This document shows positions 35,695 to 48,059 of a stretch of 64,000 bases of DNA, piece by piece. Position numbers and translations under genes: made by a program. The notes under the pieces are model-generated. The model made no database searches and had not been told where the DNA came from. It saw nothing but the letters and a program-made list of their open reading frames with translations. This stretch comes from Mactromeris polynyma. Lineage: Eukaryota; Mollusca; Bivalvia; Venerida; Mactridae. The stretch spans positions 3,472,001 through 3,536,000 of the forward strand of contig JASFXZ010000008.1 of NCBI GenBank assembly GCA_032209605.1. The letters run 5' to 3'. The number at the start of each line of letters is the position of its first letter. Positions within the stretch are counted from its first letter, which is position 1.

Positions 35695-36694
35695 TCTGGA
35701 TGTCGTAGTTTTGGCGTATATAGAAGATAATACATCCCAATTCATTTGTTCCCCACCTTTGATTCAAGAGGCGGATTTGTTTCTTTTGCAGAAGAGCAGA
35801 TTAGTACTGGTTTGTAACACAGAAGCGCTGGTAAGGACAAATGATTGCAGTACATTACTAAAACACGGTAAATAAAAATGGTCACACCCAAACCCAAGAC
35901 GCAGGAACGGTCAAAGTCTGAAATAAATATTCAAATTCTTGTTCTACTAGTCAACATGCTGAGATATACATAATTATATAGAGCTATAACCAGCCCTGAT
36001 CATTTCATGTCTCGTAAATCAAATAAAGTGTTTTACAGAACGACATGAACACTAGAGATGAGGATATTGATGAGAATACTACATCTCTCAAACAGATTGC
36101 AAATGGATGTGATCTAAATTTATAGTCATATGAAGCCTGCGACAGTTATATATAATGAAGCACATGGTTAATTCACTGTCATGTTTTTCCATATCCATTA
36201 AGCTGTTGAAAACGCTCCGGTAAAAGCAGTCTGAAATTTGAAATATGGTCATATAACTGGTTGATCGCCTCTCTTTCAAGAACATTGAACGGAAACAGTA
36301 ACATTAGAAGACGGGGGCGTTTGAGAAAAAAAATAAAATCATCAGTGTATGACCTCACAGATGTTAAAAAGTAGAAAACCCGTACTTAAGGCGTTATTTC
36401 TGACAGGAACTCTCTTGGTACCAAACTATCAACATAATTATGCACGTTTCATTGCAATCAGGATACTCCGGGGGCCATCATACATGCGACCCTTTAAATG
36501 TGACTTTTTTAAGATAGTATTAACGCAATTCGTAATGTTCCTACCAGCTGAGTGAAATTAGTAATCGGATGTCGATATTCGAACTCGCATTCGAGCAAGC
36601 AACCCATAATCGCCTTTCCACTACGAACTGATATGAACTCGGAATATTTCTAAACTGACTCTATTCATAATGAGCTTACGATAATTCACAATGT
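35695..36694. other. Unique AT-rich DNA
   Basis: No gene is supported. Short frames of 65-68 codons are unremarkable. Confidence 0.45.
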
Positions 36695-36884
36695 CATGTT
36701 TGGAGCACAAACGCTGAATTACCTCCGCCTCACAAAATCTAGTACAACGTTTGTCATACCAGCATGCGAAGTCCGGTCATCTGGGGACAAGCTAAAGTTC
36801 AAAAGGGCGTTAGCCTCGTCAAAGGCGAGAGAAGGGCAAGAAATACTGCATCCTCTGATGCTGTTGACCGCGCTATTTTTAGAT

Positions 36885-36900
36885 TGACCTCGAATGACCT
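36885..36900 (-). promoter_or_regulatory. DR4-type nuclear-receptor-like site
   Basis: TGACCT-CGAA-TGACCT is, on the minus strand, two perfect AGGTCA half-sites spaced by 4 bp. AGGTCA direct repeats are the known binding sites of RXR heterodimers and related receptors; function here is inference. Confidence 0.3.
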
Positions 36901-36932
36901 TTCTCTTGGTCGCGCGGATATCTCCAGTTCTG

Positions 36933-36946
36933 AGGTCACGAGGTCA
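36933..36946 (+). promoter_or_regulatory. DR2-type nuclear-receptor-like site
   Basis: AGGTCA-CG-AGGTCA gives two perfect half-sites spaced by 2 bp, 32 bp after the DR4-like site on the opposite strand. The two could also be the arms of an old imperfect inverted repeat. Confidence 0.3.
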
Positions 36947-37130
36947 GAATTGTTTTGGTTTGAGGACGTTGAACTGTTCCAGTACTCTCAACATTATTAA
37001 AGCACATACCAGAAGTGAGTATTTCCTGGCGAGTCATGATGATTGGAAATCCATGGCGTTTGTGAGCTTTTCATATAAGGAGGTAATTAAAACACGACAA
37101 TATAATTATGTAATTATCGCGGGAAAGTGA

Positions 37131-38022
37131 CTGACTACAATGGAAAATGTGGCAGAAAGAACAGTTTGTGGACTGTCGGATGTTTGTTGAGAGACACTGG
37201 AACATAAGGCTTGCTCTGAGGGTCGTTGTTTGATAAATGGTAACAATTAATATTGTTACATTGTGAGTTTTGTAGTGTCTTATTACGCATTTTCGTAAAA
37301 GAAGACGTCACGTTTCCCTGTAGCGTAGAGTTCAAACATTCAAAGATACGAACTGTATGACGCCCTTTATTGGTGGAAGACTGAACTGTTACTTTTGTCT
37401 TTATTTACTGAGTTTTATAAAAACACATTTGCCATCCCCGACTACATCCGATCTAAATGCTTATACTTCATTGTAAATTATTAGATCTTTGCTCATGCTT
37501 TCATGTATACATGCGATGAACTGAGCATTACTTTCCTGATGAATTTGAAATTGTATCTTAGAACCAAAATCTTGTCAGAAACGGCTTCTCTAGTTGTGAC
37601 ACGTAGCCAGTTGTACGAGAAAAGAAAACATTTTGATAAAATAAAGTATATTTATTTGTGAAGTGGCTTCTTTTGACATTCATGCCGACTCCTACGTTAT
37701 GTATGTCGTAAAACTGAATCATGTTATTCTAAAATGCAAACTAATTACCATTTATAATAACAGCTGTGTCAACAGACTGAGTTGAAAATTAATGACATAT
37801 CAGTCAAAATGAATGAAATCTTTCTATGTTAATAGTAAAACGCTAACATCAAACAAGTCTAGCAAACTACCTACTATGTCAGCAATCACGCAATACAACG
37901 GTCACACATGGTATACACGTGGCCTACCAGGATAGTTCACTATAGTTACACATATGTCTGATATATACATGTATAACAAGAGCATACCGAAGGGAAACAT
38001 ACACGACTCGAGTTCAATGACT
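37131..38022. other. Unique AT-rich DNA
   Basis: No gene. The last ~40 bp (ATACCGAAGGGAAAC at about 37,984) look like a decayed edge unit of the following array. Confidence 0.5.
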
Positions 38023-39711
38023 CTATACGCAAGGGAAACCCGTTGTATGATAGTATTGGGCATACAATGAGTGTTATGTGCGCCTTACTATACGCAAGGG
38101 AAACCCGTTGTATGATAGTATTGGGCATACAATGAGTGTTATGTGCGCCTTACTATACGCAAGGGAAACCCGTTGTATGATAGTATTGGGCATACAATGA
38201 GTGTTATGTGCGCCTTACTATACGCAAGGGAAACCCGTTGTATAATAGTATTGGGCATACAATGAGTGTTATGTGCGCCTTACTATACGCAAGGGAAACC
38301 CGTTGTATGATAGTATTTGGCATACAAGGAGTGTTATGTGCGCCTTACTATACGCAAGGGAAACCCGTTGTATGATAGTATTTGGCATACAAGGAGTGTT
38401 ATGTGCGCCTTACTATACGCAAGGGAAACCCGTTGTATGATAGTATTGGGCATACAATGAGTGTTATGTGCGCCTTACTATACGCAAGGGAAACCCGTTG
38501 TATAATAGTATTGGGCATACAATGAGTGTTATGTGCGCCTTACTATACGCAAGGGAAACCCGTTGTATGATAGTATTTGGCATACAAGGAGTGTTATGTG
38601 CGCCTTACTATACGCAAGGGAAACCCGTTGTATGATAGTATTTGGCATACAAGGAGTGTTATGTGCGCCTTACTATACGCAAGGGAAACCCGTTGTATGA
38701 TAGTATTTGGCATACAATGAGTGTTATGTGCGCCTTACTATACGCAAGGGAAACCCGTTGTATAATAGTATTGGGCATACAATGAGTGTTATGTGCGCCT
38801 TACTATACGCAAGGGAAACCCGTTGTATGATAGTATTTGGCATACAAGGAGTGTTATGTGCGCCTTACTATACGCAAGGGAAACCCGTTGTATGATAGTA
38901 TTTGGCATACAAGGAGTGTTATGTGCGCCTTACTATACGCAAGGGAAACCCGTTGTATGATAGTATTTGGCATACAAGGAGTGTTATGTGCGCCTTACTA
39001 TACGCAAGGGAAACCCGTTGTATGATAGTATTTGGCATACAAGGAGTGTTATGTGCGCCTTACTATACGCAAGGGAAACCCGTTGTATAATAGTATTGGG
39101 CATACAATGAGTGTTATGTGCGCCTTACTATACGCAAGGGAAACCCGTTGTATGATAGTATTGGGCATACAAGGAGTGTTATGTGCGCCTTACTATACGC
39201 AAGGGAAACCCGTTGTATGATAGTATTGGGCATACAAGGAGTGTTATGTGCGCGTTACTATACGCAAGGGAAACCCGTTGTATGATAGTATTGGGCATAC
39301 AAGGAGTGTTATGTGCGCCTTACTATACGCAAGGGAAACCCGTTGTATGATAGTATTGGGCATACAATGAGTGTTATGTGCGCATTACTATACGCAAGGG
39401 AAACCCGTTGTATGATAGTATTTGGCATAAAGGAGTGTTATGTGCGCCTTACTATACGCAAGGGAAACCCGTTGTATAATAGTATTTGGCATAAAGGAGT
39501 GTTATGTGCGCCTTACTATACGCAAGGGAAACCCGTTGTATGATAGTATTTGGCATACAAGGAGTGTTATGTGCGCCTTACTATACGCAAGGGAAACCCG
39601 TTGTATGATAGTATTTGGCATACAAGGAGTGTTATGTGCGCCTTACTATACGCAAGGGAAACCCGTTGTATGATAGTATTGGGCATACAAGGAGTGTTAT
39701 GTGCGCATTAC
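38023..39711 (+). repeat. 65-bp minisatellite, ~26 copies
   Basis: The unit is CTATACGCAAGGGAAACCCG + TTGTATGATAGTATTTGGCA + TACAAGGAGTGTTATGTGCG + CCTTA. Two linked variant states exist: TTGGGCATACAATGAG and TTTGGCATACAAGGAG. The rarer TATAATAG unit recurs at 38,241, 38,501, 38,761 and 39,086, that is 260, 260 and 325 bp apart (4, 4 and 5 units), so four-unit blocks were duplicated. Two units near 39,426-39,510 lack one base (GGCATAAAGG). Plus-strand 62-77 codon frames are artefacts. Confidence 0.98.
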
Positions 39712-41169
39712 TCCATTTTGTTTGTTGTGGGATCATAAAGCAAGCAGCAAGATAAGTTATTGTATTCGGGCGTTATTATATTTCTAGAAATCATAGTATT
39801 AATGGAGCAGCTGGTGAATTATTCAAAACGATACTTGCTCCATTCAACGATAATAAATGAGTAATATAAAACTGAACTTTAGGAATTGTGAGTGTCGAAT
39901 GCTAATGGGTGTTTTAGGCTAGTAAGTGTATCTTAGCGTGAATACGCACGTACGTACGGGTCATTGAATGATATCTTCATTGAGCTTCGTTTCTTCTTAC
40001 TTCCAGTAGCTGACACATTACGTGGTCAGTTCAATACTGGTGCTTTATATACCACTGAAATACTGGTTGTTAATATGCTCCAAGGTTAAGTAAGTATCAT
40101 TCAATTGCAGTGATTTCCGGAAGTAATAAACATAGTTGAAACATTTCGCGTACTTATCTGAATGAATTTAAAACAATTTAAAACAGGTAATATCTGTAAT
40201 TACTATGACAGTTTGAACAAACATTATTTCAAGTGAATACAACCAAATACAGAAAAATGTTTCGTTCTTCTGTTTTTGAATGATCTCATAGTTTATTATG
40301 TTAATGCATGTTACATCCATCGGCATTTTCGTGATATACTTGGCCACTAAAACAAGTCACAAAGGGTCATGACCTGAACTATTCACATATGTTCACATGA
40401 TTGGGTATAGTGGTGTATCATTACCACAAATGTATTAACAATACCATTTACATGTCATTGACTCTTATATCGCTAGAGCTACTATCTGTGTAACTTTGGA
40501 CTCTTGTCAGCACATTTTCTGACGGGAAATACTTGGTGTATACAGGTCATTATCCCCCGGTCTTGATTTATGACTTCAGAAAAACTCCTATCAATATCAG
40601 TATTGAAACGAATTTACATATATTATGAATGCTACTGGTATTTTGTAGCCCACAGTGGAGGTAGATGACACTTGATACAGTGATATATGCTGGCTGTAAG
40701 ACAATTATGTATGCTGGCTGTAAGACAATTATACGTCTTATTATCATTTAATTTGATACATACCATATGGTTATCACGTTATTGACGTTGAGTAAAATAA
40801 GAATTACAATTCACTGAAGCGTATTTTATTGTGTTTTATAACATAATGTAAGTCAATATAACCCTCGTTTAGTTGCTTATGAGAAACTTTCCCTCCAAAA
40901 ATCCTTTAGAAAAAAACGGACTTGACGACAAACTTATAAAATGTGGTCGTCTTTAGGATCTCTGTGGGACCTTTATGTCGTCGTCATTTCATTATCAACA
41001 TTTCACATGTTCAAGAGTTTATTTGTGATTATGGCCACCGGCCCATTCACATAAACATGTAACAAAACATATGTACATATCTTCGTACAACAATTTGCTT
41101 GAGAACATACGATTACATACTTGGATGAATTGTTTAAAACCGAAATGATTTTATTCATAAACTACGAAT
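39712..41169. other. Unique AT-rich DNA
   Basis: No gene is supported. It includes one small tandem duplication listed separately. Confidence 0.5.
40686..40732 (+). repeat. Two-copy 24-bp tandem duplication
   Basis: TATGCTGGCTGTAAGACAAT occurs twice in direct succession, with TATG between the copies. Confidence 0.95.
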
Positions 41170-41460
41170 AAAGAGAAATGAGTTTGTTACAGAGAATGCC
41201 ACATACACAAGACAATGCATTTCGGGAACACGACTGTCTAAAACATTAGGCACTGAGGAGTTACAATGGTAAGCATGTATGGGAATAGGGGTGCAACGAT
41301 TGTTCTGGCCGACCATAAGTTCAACAAGGGGGGAAATTTACTAGATGGAATACATCACGGAACAAGTGGGGTAAGAGAATGAATATTATATCAAGTGAAA
41401 GAATTGCACATGGAGAAAGGGGAACTTAACATATATCGTCAACATAAATAGAAATAATTT
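41170..41460 (+). mobile_element. Family A copy, internally deleted
   Basis: It carries AAAGAGA, GCCACATACACAAGACAATG, AAACATTAGGCACTGAGGAG, GGGAATAGGGGTGCAA, GGCCGACCATAAG, ATCACGGAACAAGTGG, a degraded TATA box (TTATATCAAG, 41,387-41,396) and GCACATGGAGAAAGGGGAAC. The CCCCACACAGACCTC segment is missing. A 52-bp array starts about 70 bp downstream. Confidence 0.85.
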
Positions 41461-41532
41461 CTTGGCTATTTTATGATATTTGGTGTAACTTTCAAACACA
41501 CTTGTAAATGGTCGAGTAGTTATATGTTTTTC

Positions 41533-41742
41533 TGGTTCTACTCGTTACAAACAATACGTCTACGTTACGACGGAGAACATGTTCTGGTTCTACTCGTTAC
41601 AAACAATACGTCTACGTTACGACGGAGAACATGTTCTGGTTCTACTCGTTACAAACAATACGTCTACGTTACGACGGAGAACATGTTCTGGTTCTACTCG
41701 TTACAAACAATACGTCTACATTACGACGGAGAACATGTTCTG
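41533..41742 (+). repeat. 52-bp minisatellite, 4 copies
   Basis: GGTTCTACTCGTTACAAACA + ATACGTCTACGTTACGACGG + AGAACATGTTCT repeats at 41,534, 41,586, 41,638 and 41,690, nearly identical (one G-to-A in the last). AGAACATGTTCT is itself a perfect 12-bp palindrome in every unit. Confidence 0.98.
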
Positions 41743-44700
41743 CCATAGAAAACTATTAGCATTTTTCTGCTTGAGTTATTTATTTATATAAATGTAATTT
41801 AATATACATGTTATACATCATCAAATCATGATTTAAATACCTTAGGTGATAAATGACAATACGTGAATATCATTTGTGGGTTAAAGTTTTGAATTTTTTT
41901 TTTTTTGTTAAGGTCATTGACATTATTACACTCCAGTCGTTGATAAATGCTTGCGTTTTTATTGAGTTTCGTACATTTTATTGGCATGAAAGTGTAATTG
42001 ATAAAATGAGAAAACTAATTGAATGTTTATCAAGTGCACGAAAGTGTATTAAGACTATTAGGGCTGTTTTGTTTACAATGCTTTAAAACTTGTTCGCGGT
42101 GAAGTTTAAATAAATAATACATACAAAACACAGGCCTCTCTTGTTGTCACAGTCGTTGTTATATTAGTGCCATTGAAAAGAAGTATTTTCCATTGATAAT
42201 TATGAATATTAGGCGCGAATACTTGATCTGAAAAAACCCGAACATACTTAATAAGATAAACACTATTTACTTGAAGTACCTGAATCCTGAATAAACTAAT
42301 TAGTATCGACAAGTTCAACGATATGATCAATGTGATCTTCTTTGCTTTGTTAGATTATAAAACAGGGATAATATGACAGTGTTATAATAGAAACAAGATA
42401 CACCAATATGAAATAAAATAGGGGTAAAGAATTTTCAGTCATTGCCCTCCCTAGACGGGATGTATTTGAATAAATTTGAATAAGATACGGCTATCAATAT
42501 TGTTGGCTATTTTGTCACATTGTCGGGTGAATGACGTATCCCCGGGATAGTTTACAATGAAAGATGTTCCTTTACAGCAAGAAAACACAGATATGCTGAA
42601 TCCTATAATTTGAGAAATAATTCATCAAACGATGGCATATTTTGGATGCTGTTTTAAAGATTAAAGCTTCATGTTTTGCCGAAGAATTTATTTCATATAT
42701 ATGGCAAAATTTAATAAAAATAAATGATATGTACGAGTATTTAATACGTCTTTTGTGATTCGTTTTATTAAATGAAGATACAACAAGAATTATTGTCATA
42801 TAATCTTATTTTATTGAATCAAATGTCAAGTTTAATCCACAAACCAAAATAGAAATATAAAAATACCAATACAGTGCAAATTTAAATTTTGAGAAATTCA
42901 TACGACAATCCATCGAGACATTGTAGATTTACTCTTCCTGTGTCTGATAGAAATGTTGGAAGTTTACCATTACAATGCATAGTTTGGTCAATGTTTGAAT
43001 TGTATGACCTTGATGGTAGTTTACGAAACAAACTGGGGCACAGATCTCTTAATTCTATGTCAAACATTTATCAATTAACTGTCAAACTTTGCTGCTTCGT
43101 AACGCTGAAATACTGCCTGTTTTACATAATATTACATATGATATTGAATATTCATATTGACATATGAATACTTTCTATATGATACATGAAAAGTATGTTA
43201 TAATTGTATGTTCCTTTGTTTGCCTACGCCATCATTATTTTCGGATTTTTTGGATGGCTTCAGGCGAATTTGTTTGCCGATTCGCTATTCATTTATGGTT
43301 ATAGTTACTGTAAAAGCTGACCATTCTTCAGCATATCTTGTATTATCCAGCACGCACCAGTTCAAATATTATTACATTAAAACAGCAAGGCACACCAATG
43401 GGATCTTGAAGGACTTTGTATAATCTGTTCACTATACATGTAGTCATGTAAGGTATTAAAATGTGTTCCACACGTTCACGTATTCTATATAGCATTGTTC
43501 TTTATAAGCCAGATTTACAGTCTTACCTCAAACATGTCTGATAACGAGGTAAAGAGTGTATAATTTATTTCATAAACATACAAACAGATTAATTTAGTCA
43601 TTTTAAAAAAGACATACACGCGCAAATACTTAAATTACGTAATCTGTGATGCACAAATATTGTTGTTTTGAAAGGATTTAACGTCAGTATGACAAAGCGC
43701 ACCATAAGTCTGTGCATAAAGTTTAACTTTGCCTGATACAACAACGTCTAAAAAACGCAGACGTATGTGACAGCTTTACAGGTACTGGAAACTGTGACGC
43801 AAAAAATCCCGCAACAGTGCATTTGTGTTTTTTGGTCATCCGTTATATGAAGTATGGGACTTCGATGTGTCATATCACAGAGGGAAATGAAATTCGTACA
43901 TTACTCCTCAGTCTACTGTCAGTTTCTAATGGCATTTTCTGCCTCTTAAGTGCGTTTTTTACAAACTGTCTGGTGCATATCGAACAACGTTTGATTGTAA
44001 CTATTCATGTCTCATGAAGAACATTATGGTCGGATCTTCATATTTATATTAAACAAATATTTCTTCCGGTCATCGATTTGTGAAATTGTAAATAAACATC
44101 GACCAATACTCAGAATCGACTGTTTGAAAAGTAAGACTAAGTTTGTTCGAGCCAAGCATGCACATTCCCCATGAATTATGCAGGAACTAACCAACAGTAG
44201 CAAATTAGGTCTCAAACAATTTACATTCTTTCATTCTGAAAACGGGGGCATTGACTCTTGTGTCAACTCCCTGGGGTCGAGACGGAGACTTTCTTTTATT
44301 ACTGAAATCGAAGTTGTTCGAATATTTTGTTCATTGTAAGGGATTCACATAACAATTTAAACATTCTGCAGGAACTGGGTAGAATATCGATTATTGAACG
44401 GCGGTAATGTCTCGGCGTTATTTCAGTGTCAAGTGGTGTGTTTTGTTGTCAGAGAGGAAATAAACAAATACTGCTCTGTTTGCGTTACAACTCGGTTTAC
44501 ATTCTGGACGTCCAATCCTGCATTCAACAAAGCCATCAAGCTTGAATTAAATGAGATATTGTATGATACCGTGCTCAATGGAACAACTAGTACGTGTTTT
44601 AATTACATTAATAAGCTTATTGTTAACAAGTTGGTCGCTGACACCTGAGATGTAATTATACATTGTTAGTTTATATGAAAACTAATATTGTGATAGCTAT

Positions 44701-45123
44701 AAAAGAATAGTCATTCATGACGACCAGGTGACCTTGACAACTGAAATGTCCTCTTTTCATTGAATCATTGAGGGCACGTTTTCTATAACAGAGTCAAAGG
44801 GAAGTAATTGACTATTGACGGATAAAATTCAAATCTACGTGGGATGGAATTCTTGTAATGGTGTATTCATAATATAAAAATCCAGTTAATTATCTTAAAT
44901 ATTCTTACGCCGTTTGTTGAAACCTTTAGTTTAAACATATTTATTTGTCCAACTCGTCGTCATGTAAAATTCAGTAAAATCAAAAAGCCTGTAATAACCA
45001 GAATAATGAAATGTTAAACAAAAAAGAAGAGGCGATTTTTTCATCACAATCTTACTTCAAATAATGACGTTGAACAGTCGACCAACACGCCTGACAAACA
45101 CAAAGAACATAATCCCGTGTTCA
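41743..45123. other. Unique AT-rich DNA
   Basis: No gene is supported. It holds a 13-base T run near 41,894, the CAAAGGGAAGTAAT motif at about 44,798, and frames of 66-92 codons (for example 42,889-43,167 plus) without recognisable domains. Confidence 0.45.
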
Positions 45124-45307
45124 AGCTCGCAATATGTTACCCCGTTGCTAGGCAGCTCGCAATATGTTACCCCGTTGCTAGGCAGCTCGCAATATGTTAC
45201 CCCGTTGCTAGGCAGCTCGCAATATGTTACCCCGTTGCTAGGCAGCTCGCAATATGTTACCCCGTTGCTAGGCAGCTCGCAATATGTTACCCCGTTGCTA
45301 GGCAGCT
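45124..45307 (+). repeat. 30-bp minisatellite, 6 identical copies
   Basis: AGCTCGCAATATGTTACCCC + GTTGCTAGGC is repeated six times with no substitutions visible, which points to very recent expansion. Plus-strand frames of 66 and 81 codons are artefacts of the 30-bp period. Confidence 0.98.
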
Positions 45308-45729
45308 GAAAACATAATCTTCAAAGCAACTCATTTGTTTTAATATTAAGATCGGAAGTGTTCGTTTTTGAAGAAGTAGAACGAAGCTAAAAATAAAACA
45401 CAACGTACTCGTACAATGACACCGCCAGGTTCACAGTTCAATTATAAAATGGCTGCTTCCCGTGTCTCTGATTTCTGAACGTAAAAAACGACCAAAGTCT
45501 AAATATCTTATTCATTAAAAAAAAGTTCAATGTTTTCTTGGCAGCTGAACGTCGAAGTTTTCTTCCTTTTTGTGAGATAAATTTGTACATATGTCAGAAT
45601 TATGATACAATTTATGAGTAGTTGAATTCATATATCGGTTATCACAGACCTTAGAATAGAGGGGATCAGTTATCGGCGTATTAAAAAATATTGTTCTTTT
45701 TTATCCAAACTCATCGATAATTATATAAG

Positions 45730-46000
45730 GATAAGACCACGTCCCTCATATTTATTGGCACCGCTAGTGTCACACACAGATCGCACACCGGGGACCGCCG
45801 GAGGAGACCAGCTTGCAGTGTGGCCCGTTGAAGGCCAAATGATTTATTTGCGGAGCCTGTGATTTCTTTGCGTCAATGGTTTTCTTGTATTATTGATGGC
45901 ATCAGCAAAGAAAGATGGCGGCTTGTCGGAACGTAACACTCAATTGGCACCTGAGAAAGTCACGCGATTTCCATAACCATGACAAGATATAAAAGCCTCT
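45730..46000 (+). promoter_or_regulatory. Candidate promoter or 5' exon patch
   Basis: The patch has clearly more CpG (about 14 between 45,745 and 45,975) than its surroundings, including ACCGGGGACCGCCGGAGG. It contains AAGATGGCGGC (45,912-45,922), the known YY1-type motif that often overlaps start codons in housekeeping genes, and a TATA-like TATAAAAG (45,988-45,995). Two tiny frames start here: ATG 45,896 to stop 45,976 (26 residues, hydrophilic, beginning MASAKKDGG) and ATG 45,915 (the YY1-overlapping ATG) to 45,992. Either could be a first exon, with GAAC|GTAACA as a weak donor, but no downstream exon was identified. Confidence 0.25.
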
Positions 46001-46684
46001 CACGTCACATGCAATTAATAATAACCTTGAACGAAGATAGAACATTGCTCCCTGACAAACTCGGCATCATCGGAAAGTACAATAAACTCCCTTGCCTCCC
46101 GTGTTCTATGTACAAGGGCTGTCAATACTACCATAAAAGAGTCTTTGAACTTGAAAGTGAACACAGTTTTACGCTTTATCTCAATGTATTAAGACATTAA
46201 ATACCTATTTTATGGATGGAAATACAAGAGAGCACATCATATGGAACACCACTCTATAAGTGAAACAAATGGTGTATTTTATATGTTTTGTATTATTCTT
46301 GAGGAAAGGAGCCTGCGCATTCTTTATCATTGAATCATTACGTGGTAAACTATACAGAATATATAGTGGTAGCATACTAACACGGGATTATTTAAACACT
46401 TTGCAGGGGTGTGTTGCTTAAGACGAGTGTATATGGAAATGTTTCTTAGAGCCGAGTTTATCATAAGGCAACATTTTTCTGCGATGAAGAGCTGTGTTAC
46501 AAGCCTTGTCTTGATGTAAAACTTTCACGCAATAAAATAAAAGTCCTATAGATTAAAGAACAATAATTATGTTGTCTTCTCTCTAAGTAACTCTACTAGG
46601 ATTCTTTCTAGATTCCCGCTATGATGACCGTGTATACAACACAGCAGATTTTACATCGCCTAGACAGACTCTACATTGCCTTGC

Positions 46685-46767
46685 TATGTTATCGAGCGCT
46701 TTCAGCGAGATAGTTTCTTAATTAATTTTCTATGTTACAATGCGCTTTCAGCGAGGCAGATTCTTAG
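46685..46767 (+). repeat. Degenerate two-copy 46-bp duplication
   Basis: TATGTTATCGAGCGCTTTCA + GCGAG and TATGTTACAATGCGCTTTCA + GCGAG lie 46 bp apart, each followed by an ATAG/GCAG TTCTTA variant. Confidence 0.85.
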
Positions 46768-47790
46768 AGGTCTATTTTATCTATATAACATTTAAAGTAC
46801 CACATACTTGTATAGTTTGAAGGCCCGTAATTAATTCGACAATTTCTGAAAAGCCTAGTCTGGGTTCTGGGACGGCATATCATTTTGCTTTTCTTTAAAA
46901 TCGCTGGTAATATGAGCCTCGGAACGTATAAACCGTACTGCAGTATGATGTTAAATTTCTCAAAGATTGAACTTAGGCCACGTTTCGTAACGTTTTTACA
47001 TCGGAAATAATTAATGAATATTTTACGTATGTGACGTTGTTTATGATGAAACATGACACTACTGCGTGCATTGATGACAAACAAAAGTTAATGTTCGGTC
47101 GCAGTTTGCTGAATGAACTTGTTTACAACAACACGTAAACATCTATTGATCAGTTCCTACAATTAATCTAGACTGAATAGATTTTATTGACGTCCTAACA
47201 TCGCCAAGAACTATCGTCCTATTTTAATTCCCTTTTTGATAGTGAAGACATATATCCCATTAAATTGTGGGAATACGTATGAAGTTATTGACAGGATGGG
47301 ACAAATTTATCAATACATTCATCCATAATATTGTTTCCTGCCCTTTCAATCACTTCTCCATTATGAAAATTAATAATTATATTTCTCAAAAATGATGTAG
47401 GTTAATATGTTGTTTTCTGTTCTATTCGTCGGATAATTGCCTAATCACGTGTAAAAGTCAAGAAATTGGACTGTATAATCCACTGAAGACGTATAAAGCA
47501 TACTTGGTGTATAGAGCTGTGAATAGATAAATGAGTAAATTAGCAAAATGTCATTGAAATCATTTATTTTATACGATCCATTAATTATATTAAAGTAGAG
47601 AAAATGTTTGTTGTGGAAAATATTGGGAGCTAGAATATTATCAATGGATGTTTATGAAGATGAATGAAATGAGAACGATGCTCTAACCGGGCGCTTGTTG
47701 TTGTTACAGTTTACTGACATAGGATGAATTATATCAGAGAAACACTTTACGTCCACCAATGAAATACGTCAATATTTTACAGCCAGTATC

Positions 47791-48003
47791 AAAGAAAGTT
47801 TTAAGATGTTAATGGGAATATCACAGACACAAGACAAGGCACATCTTCCAGGGAAACAACAGCCTACGAAACATTAGGTATTGAGGAGGTGTAAGGGCAA
47901 ATATCTGTGGGAATGGGGAAGTAAAGAATTGTCTGACTGACTATCAAAAACAAACATGGATAGTTAAAGGAGACAACAAGGAAGGTGAACGGATTGAATG
48001 GGT
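47791..48003 (+). mobile_element. Family A, 5' part, left of the 44-bp array
   Basis: It matches the first ~200 bp of family A (ACACAAGACAAGGC, TTCCAGGGAAACAAC, AAACATTAGGTATTGAGGAG, GTGGGAATGGGGAAGTAAAG, CAAAAACAAACATGGA). Similarity is lost near GGATTGAATGGGTG, and the 44-bp array starts about 55 bp later. Confidence 0.8.
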
Positions 48004-48059
48004 GTAAGCCGCTGATGTGTCATGTTTCTGTGTCGTGCTGTCCTCTGAGTTCATTGTTT

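Larger units (their letters stand above)
36695..37130. other. GC-richer patch, function unknown
   Basis: This ~430-bp stretch is visibly richer in G, C and CpG than its surroundings. Three overlapping plus-strand frames of 63, 78 and 78 codons cover it. None is recognisable, and their mutual overlap argues that at most one could be real. It carries two AGGTCA direct repeats, listed separately. It may be an exon, a regulatory patch or an unrecognised repeat. Confidence 0.35.
45308..47790. other. Mostly unique AT-rich DNA
   Basis: Apart from the CpG-richer patch and the small duplication listed separately, no gene is supported. The frames at 45,979-46,200 (plus, 73 codons) and 46,764-47,084 (minus, 106 codons) have no recognisable domain. 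Confidence 0.45.

Noticed and set aside
36560..36625. tRNA-like TTCGAACTC and ATTCGAGCA stretches (minus strand)
   Set aside because: No cloverleaf could be drawn and no A-box/B-box pair is present.
17596..46347. Shared 16-mer GAATCATTACGTGGTA at two sites
   Set aside because: A single shared 16-mer is compatible with chance at this window size, and the flanks do not align.
46764..47084. 106-codon minus-strand frame
   Set aside because: Unrecognised; likely chance.
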